Source: Neocallimastix lanati (nom. inval.)
Lineage: Eukaryota > Neocallimastigomycota > Neocallimastigomycetes > Neocallimastigales > Neocallimastigaceae
Length of the DNA: 64,000 bases
Direction of reading: 5' to 3'
NCBI GenBank assembly: GCA_016946835.1
Contig: JACVTC010000245.1
Coordinates: 34,431 to 98,430 of the forward strand
Positions 60,894-64,000 of this stretch are shown here, piece after piece (the stretch's first letter is position 1; every line of letters begins with the position of its first letter). The notes below the pieces were generated by a model, which was given only the letters and a program-made list of their open reading frames with translations, was not told the origin of the DNA and ran no database searches. The position numbers and the translations under genes are program-made.

Positions 60894-63891
60894 GATACCG
60901 AAATAAATAACCTAATCAATAATAATCATAATGATCCTAAATATGTACCATCCAAATAATAATAATTTTATTAATATGAATCATAATAATTTAATTTTAC
61001 AAAATCAAAATAAAACTATTGGACCCACTCAATATATGGACAATTCAGAAAATAATAATAATAATAATTTTTCAATTTCTAACAACCAATTAAATAATTT
61101 ACATTATAATTCTAATGAAGGATCATTGAATTTAAATAATAATAAAAATTAATTTAAATAATTTAATTCCTAAAAATATTAATTCTATTTATTTCCAAGA
61201 AGAAAATAATAAAGATTTTTGTAATGGAAATAAAGAAAAATTTAATATTGATAATTTATTGATACTAACAATAATTATAATACTAATAATAATTATAATA
61301 CTAATAATAATTATAATAATGATCCGAATAATTTAAATTTAATTAAAGACAATAATTTTAATTTAATTATGAAAGAAAATTAAGTAATACAGGAAGAAAC
61401 ACAGGAATAAATTCAGGAATAAACACAGAAATAAATTCAGGAATAAACACAGAAATAAACAAAATAAATTTAAATAAAAATAATTTAAATATAAACGTAA
61501 GTAATAATTCAAATTATCCTGAATTAATGAATAATGAAATAAATAACCATAATTATAATTTAGAAGAAAATAACCTACATAATTCGTTCGATAATGTAAA
61601 TAACAATCCACGCGTGTATAAAGTAAGTGATAATAATAATATAATTATTAACGATAATAATAAAATGAATAATTATTATATGAGAGGTGACTTAAATTAT
61701 AATTTAAATAATGGTAATAATTCTAACGTCATTGGAGAAAATAATTACAATATAAATAAAGAGATAAATTTATATAAATCAAATAAAATTAAAGAAATAA
61801 ATTTAAATGATTTAAATAAACAAACTAATGCCAATGAGTATAATTCCAATGTGAATATCATATACAGAATGTAAAATTTAGCAATAATTACAATAAAGAA
61901 TTTAACAAAACAATTCAGGTGGTAAGGTAACAATGAAAATAAACAAACAAATAAACACCAAAATAAGAAAAAATCAATTATCAATAATGATAATGATAAT
62001 AAACAAATAACTCTTAAGAAGAATAAAAATAAAAATAAATTAATTTCTAATAGAATAAGTAATGCTGAGAGTAAAGAGGAAACTATTCAATTTCTTTTAA
62101 ATAAGTCGAAAGAATATAGTGAAAATTTAATTAAATAATGAAAATAATAAGAATGCTGATAAACGAAACAATAATGATAAAAATAAACAAAATACCAAAC
62201 AATCTAATAATAGTGGTAATATATATATAAGAAAAAACAATAATAAACGTAGAAAAACGCTATAACAATGAATATATGATTAAAATCATCCAACAAAGAA
62301 AGTGAAATCGTTCAATATTAAAGATATTTTAGATACAACTGCACTTCTAGCAATAGACGACAAAAAGTTTATTGAACCACGTAATTATAAAGAAATATTT
62401 TAATGAATGATAAAGACATGTGGTTAAAAGCAGTGGATGAAGATTGAATAATATGAAGAGAATGAGGGTATTTACAATTATTAATAAAGTTCCTAAAGAC
62501 GCAAATATCATTTCTACAAGATGGGTTCTTAAATACAAAAGAAACTCAGAAGGTAAAATTGTTAAATATAAAGCAAGATTAGTAGCTAAGGGCTACAGCC
62601 AGATATATGGGGTTGACTATAAAAACACTTTTTCACCTACCCTCAAACAAGATACACTTAAAATCATAATTGCCATTGCAGTCCAGAAAGTTCCATATAC
62701 ATCAAATGGATATTAAGGCTGCCTACTTGAATGCCAAATTGAATGAGGATATTTATATGTTGCTACCAGAAGGTATGAAACAAAAGGGATATTGTAAATT
62801 AAATAAAGCTTTATATGGTTAAAACAGTCTGGAAGAATGTGGAACGAAACTTTAAATAAGGTATTGTTAAAATTAAATTTTAAAAGATTTTTAAGTGACC
62901 CATGCGTCTATATTAAAAGGATGAAAAGTAACGAAATTGTATGTTTACTAGCAGTCTACGTGGATGATATAATTGTTACAGGAACGGATGATGAAATAAT
63001 TAAAAAAATCTTTAATTAAAAATAATTTTGAAGCTACAGATGTAGGTGAAGTAGACTTTATTATAGGTATAAAATTTGTAAAATGTAATGACGGTTATAT
63101 TATCCATCAGAAGAAATATCTTAATGAAATTTTAAATAAGTTTAATCAATAAATATAACCCAGTATCAAATACAACACCAATCGAATCTATTGAATTAAG
63201 GAGTAAAAAATTTAATGTAACAAAATATAAGCAAGCTATAGGATCTTTGTTATATTTAGCTATCAGCACGACCGGACATATTTTTTCTGTAAGTAAAGCT
63301 TCCAGAAAATCCGATAATCCAACATACGAAGATTGGTACAATGTACTAAAAATTTTTAGATACTTGAAAGGTAATCCTAACTATGGAATTAAATTCACTT
63401 ACTAATACTTTTAATTTTAATGTTTATGTTGACGCCGATTTAGGTGGTGATAAGGAAACAAGGAAGTCAACTACTGGATTTGTAATGATGATAAACTCAG
63501 CTCCTACTAGTTGGTATTCCAAACTGCAACATTGTGTTTCAGTTTCTACTGCGGAAAGTGAGTATTATGGAATTCATGAGTGCAAGACACTGTCTCTGGT
63601 ATAGAAATATATTTAAAGAACTTGGACTTAAGCAGGATGTTATTACAATAAACACCGATAATAAAGCTGCAATTTACAATTGCGAAAATGAAACTATTAA
63701 TCCGAAATCCAAAGCACATCGACCTTCGATATCACAGTATAAGAGAATTAATCAAGAAAGGTTATATTAATTTAAAGTATATAAAATCTGAAAATAACTT
63801 ATCCGATGGATTTACCAAATATCTAAATTCTACTTTAATGACCAGGTTTAGAAATAATATTCTCTATGATCTAAATAATATTAAACTTTAG
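59316..63891 (+). pseudogene. pol: U11 Pol, type B: protease and integrase open, remainder riddled with single-base losses
   Basis: Open through protease and integrase to 60959. Then scattered deletions begin: near 60922-60940, 61077-61080, 61144, 61257, 61365, 61855-61970, 62125-62137, 62254, 62284, 62399, 62443, 62685, 62820, 62925, 63005, 63146, 63271-63285, 63401, 63583 and 63710. Most remove one or a few bases; substitutions are few. RT and RNase H motifs are recognisable in pieces (62444-62716, 62837-63019, 63383-63604, 63688-63891). Damage worsens toward the window edge. Stop TAG at 63889-63891. Confidence 0.9.
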
Positions 63892-63897
63892 GGGGAA

Positions 63898-64000
63898 TGT
63901 TAAAAATAAAGTTTAATATTTTAATTAAGTCTTGTATAATTAAGATTTACTTATTTATTAAATTAAATATGTTTTTCATTATTTGTATAATGTAAAATAT
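63898..64000 (+). repeat. LTR, partial (window edge)
   Basis: First 103 bases of the next LTR, starting TGTTA after AGGGGGAA. One T is missing from ATTATTTTG near 63980. The array therefore continues beyond the window. Confidence 0.8.

Larger units (their letters stand above)
1..64000 (+). mobile_element. Tandem array of Ty1/copia LTR retrotransposons, two subfamilies (A and B)
   Basis: Ten gag starts recur at 2217, 8379, 14549, 20716, 26855, 32994, 41469, 47603, 52137 and 58273, spaced about 6.14-6.17 kb except for one long (8.48 kb) and one short (4.53 kb) interval. The domain order protease, integrase, RT, RNase H is diagnostic of Ty1/copia rather than Ty3/gypsy, where integrase follows RNase H. 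Every junction holds one LTR, not two, and no non-element DNA separates units. The array enters and leaves the window mid-element, so no flanking host DNA or target-site duplication can be seen. Type A fills the left side, type B the right, and mosaics lie between. Confidence 0.96.

Noticed and set aside
1-64000. Ty3/gypsy, DIRS or endogenous retrovirus origin
   Set aside because: Integrase precedes RT and the YVDD and TRWVLK-type RT motifs are copia-like. There is no env ORF and no tyrosine recombinase.
1-64000. A bacterial or phage accessory system
   Set aside because: No prokaryotic genes, Shine-Dalgarno-linked operons or phage modules; all content is explained by eukaryotic retrotransposon units.

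Overview
The window is one uninterrupted head-to-tail array of Ty1/copia-type (Pseudoviridae) LTR retrotransposons, all on the + strand. I see no host gene, tRNA or rRNA gene, CRISPR array or bacterial feature. The DNA is extremely AT-rich, the proteins are asparagine-rich with long (AAT)n tracts, and the element uses reverse transcriptase, integrase and an LTR. This points to an AT-rich eukaryotic nuclear genome (for example an anaerobic fungus, a protist or an arthropod). The window alone does not fix the organism.

Layout: a partial 3' end (U1, 1-1749), then U2 (1750-7915), U3 (7916-14081), U4 (14082-20248), U5 (20249-26387), U6 (26388-32526), a composite unit U7/U7b (32527-40995), U8 (40996-47130), U9 (47131-51663, internally deleted), U10 (51664-57798), U11 (57799-63897) and the first ~100 bases of another LTR. 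A full unit is about 6.14-6.17 kb. Each consists of a ~313-319 bp LTR (TGTTA...TAACA), a 15-nt primer-binding site matching the anticodon arm of tRNA-Lys(CUU), a short leader, gag (349-352 aa), a -1 frameshift signal, pol (protease, integrase, ~560-aa Asn-rich linker, reverse transcriptase, RNase H), and a polypurine tract touching the next LTR. Neighbours share a single LTR.

Two subfamilies are present. Type A (gag begins MEDRSFN) occupies U1-U4 and type B (MEDKAFN) occupies U8-U11. U5 and U6 appear identical to each other and are A/B/A mosaics: type A gag to integrase, type B linker and RT, type A RNase H and LTR. U7 starts as the same mosaic, breaks at the start of RT and continues into a type B copy from mid-integrase (U7b). 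The array therefore runs from A to B through recombinants.

Only U5 and U6 have both gag and pol fully open. U8 and U10 are each one single-base indel from open. U9 has an in-frame 1.6-kb deletion removing the integrase catalytic Glu and most of the linker. The remaining lesions are almost all single-base indels with hardly any substitutions, concentrated at the window ends, in U3, at the U7 junction and in 5' U9. That pattern looks more like unpolished long-read sequence than natural decay.

The most interesting biology: (i) a likely -1 frameshift cassette (A_AAU_UUU plus an H-type pseudoknot that forms in both subfamilies), unusual for this superfamily; (ii) an inferred half-tRNA-Lys(CUU) primer; (iii) a very long prion-like Asn-rich integrase/RT linker ending in a basic NLS-like patch; (iv) recent recombination between subfamilies inside a tandem array.
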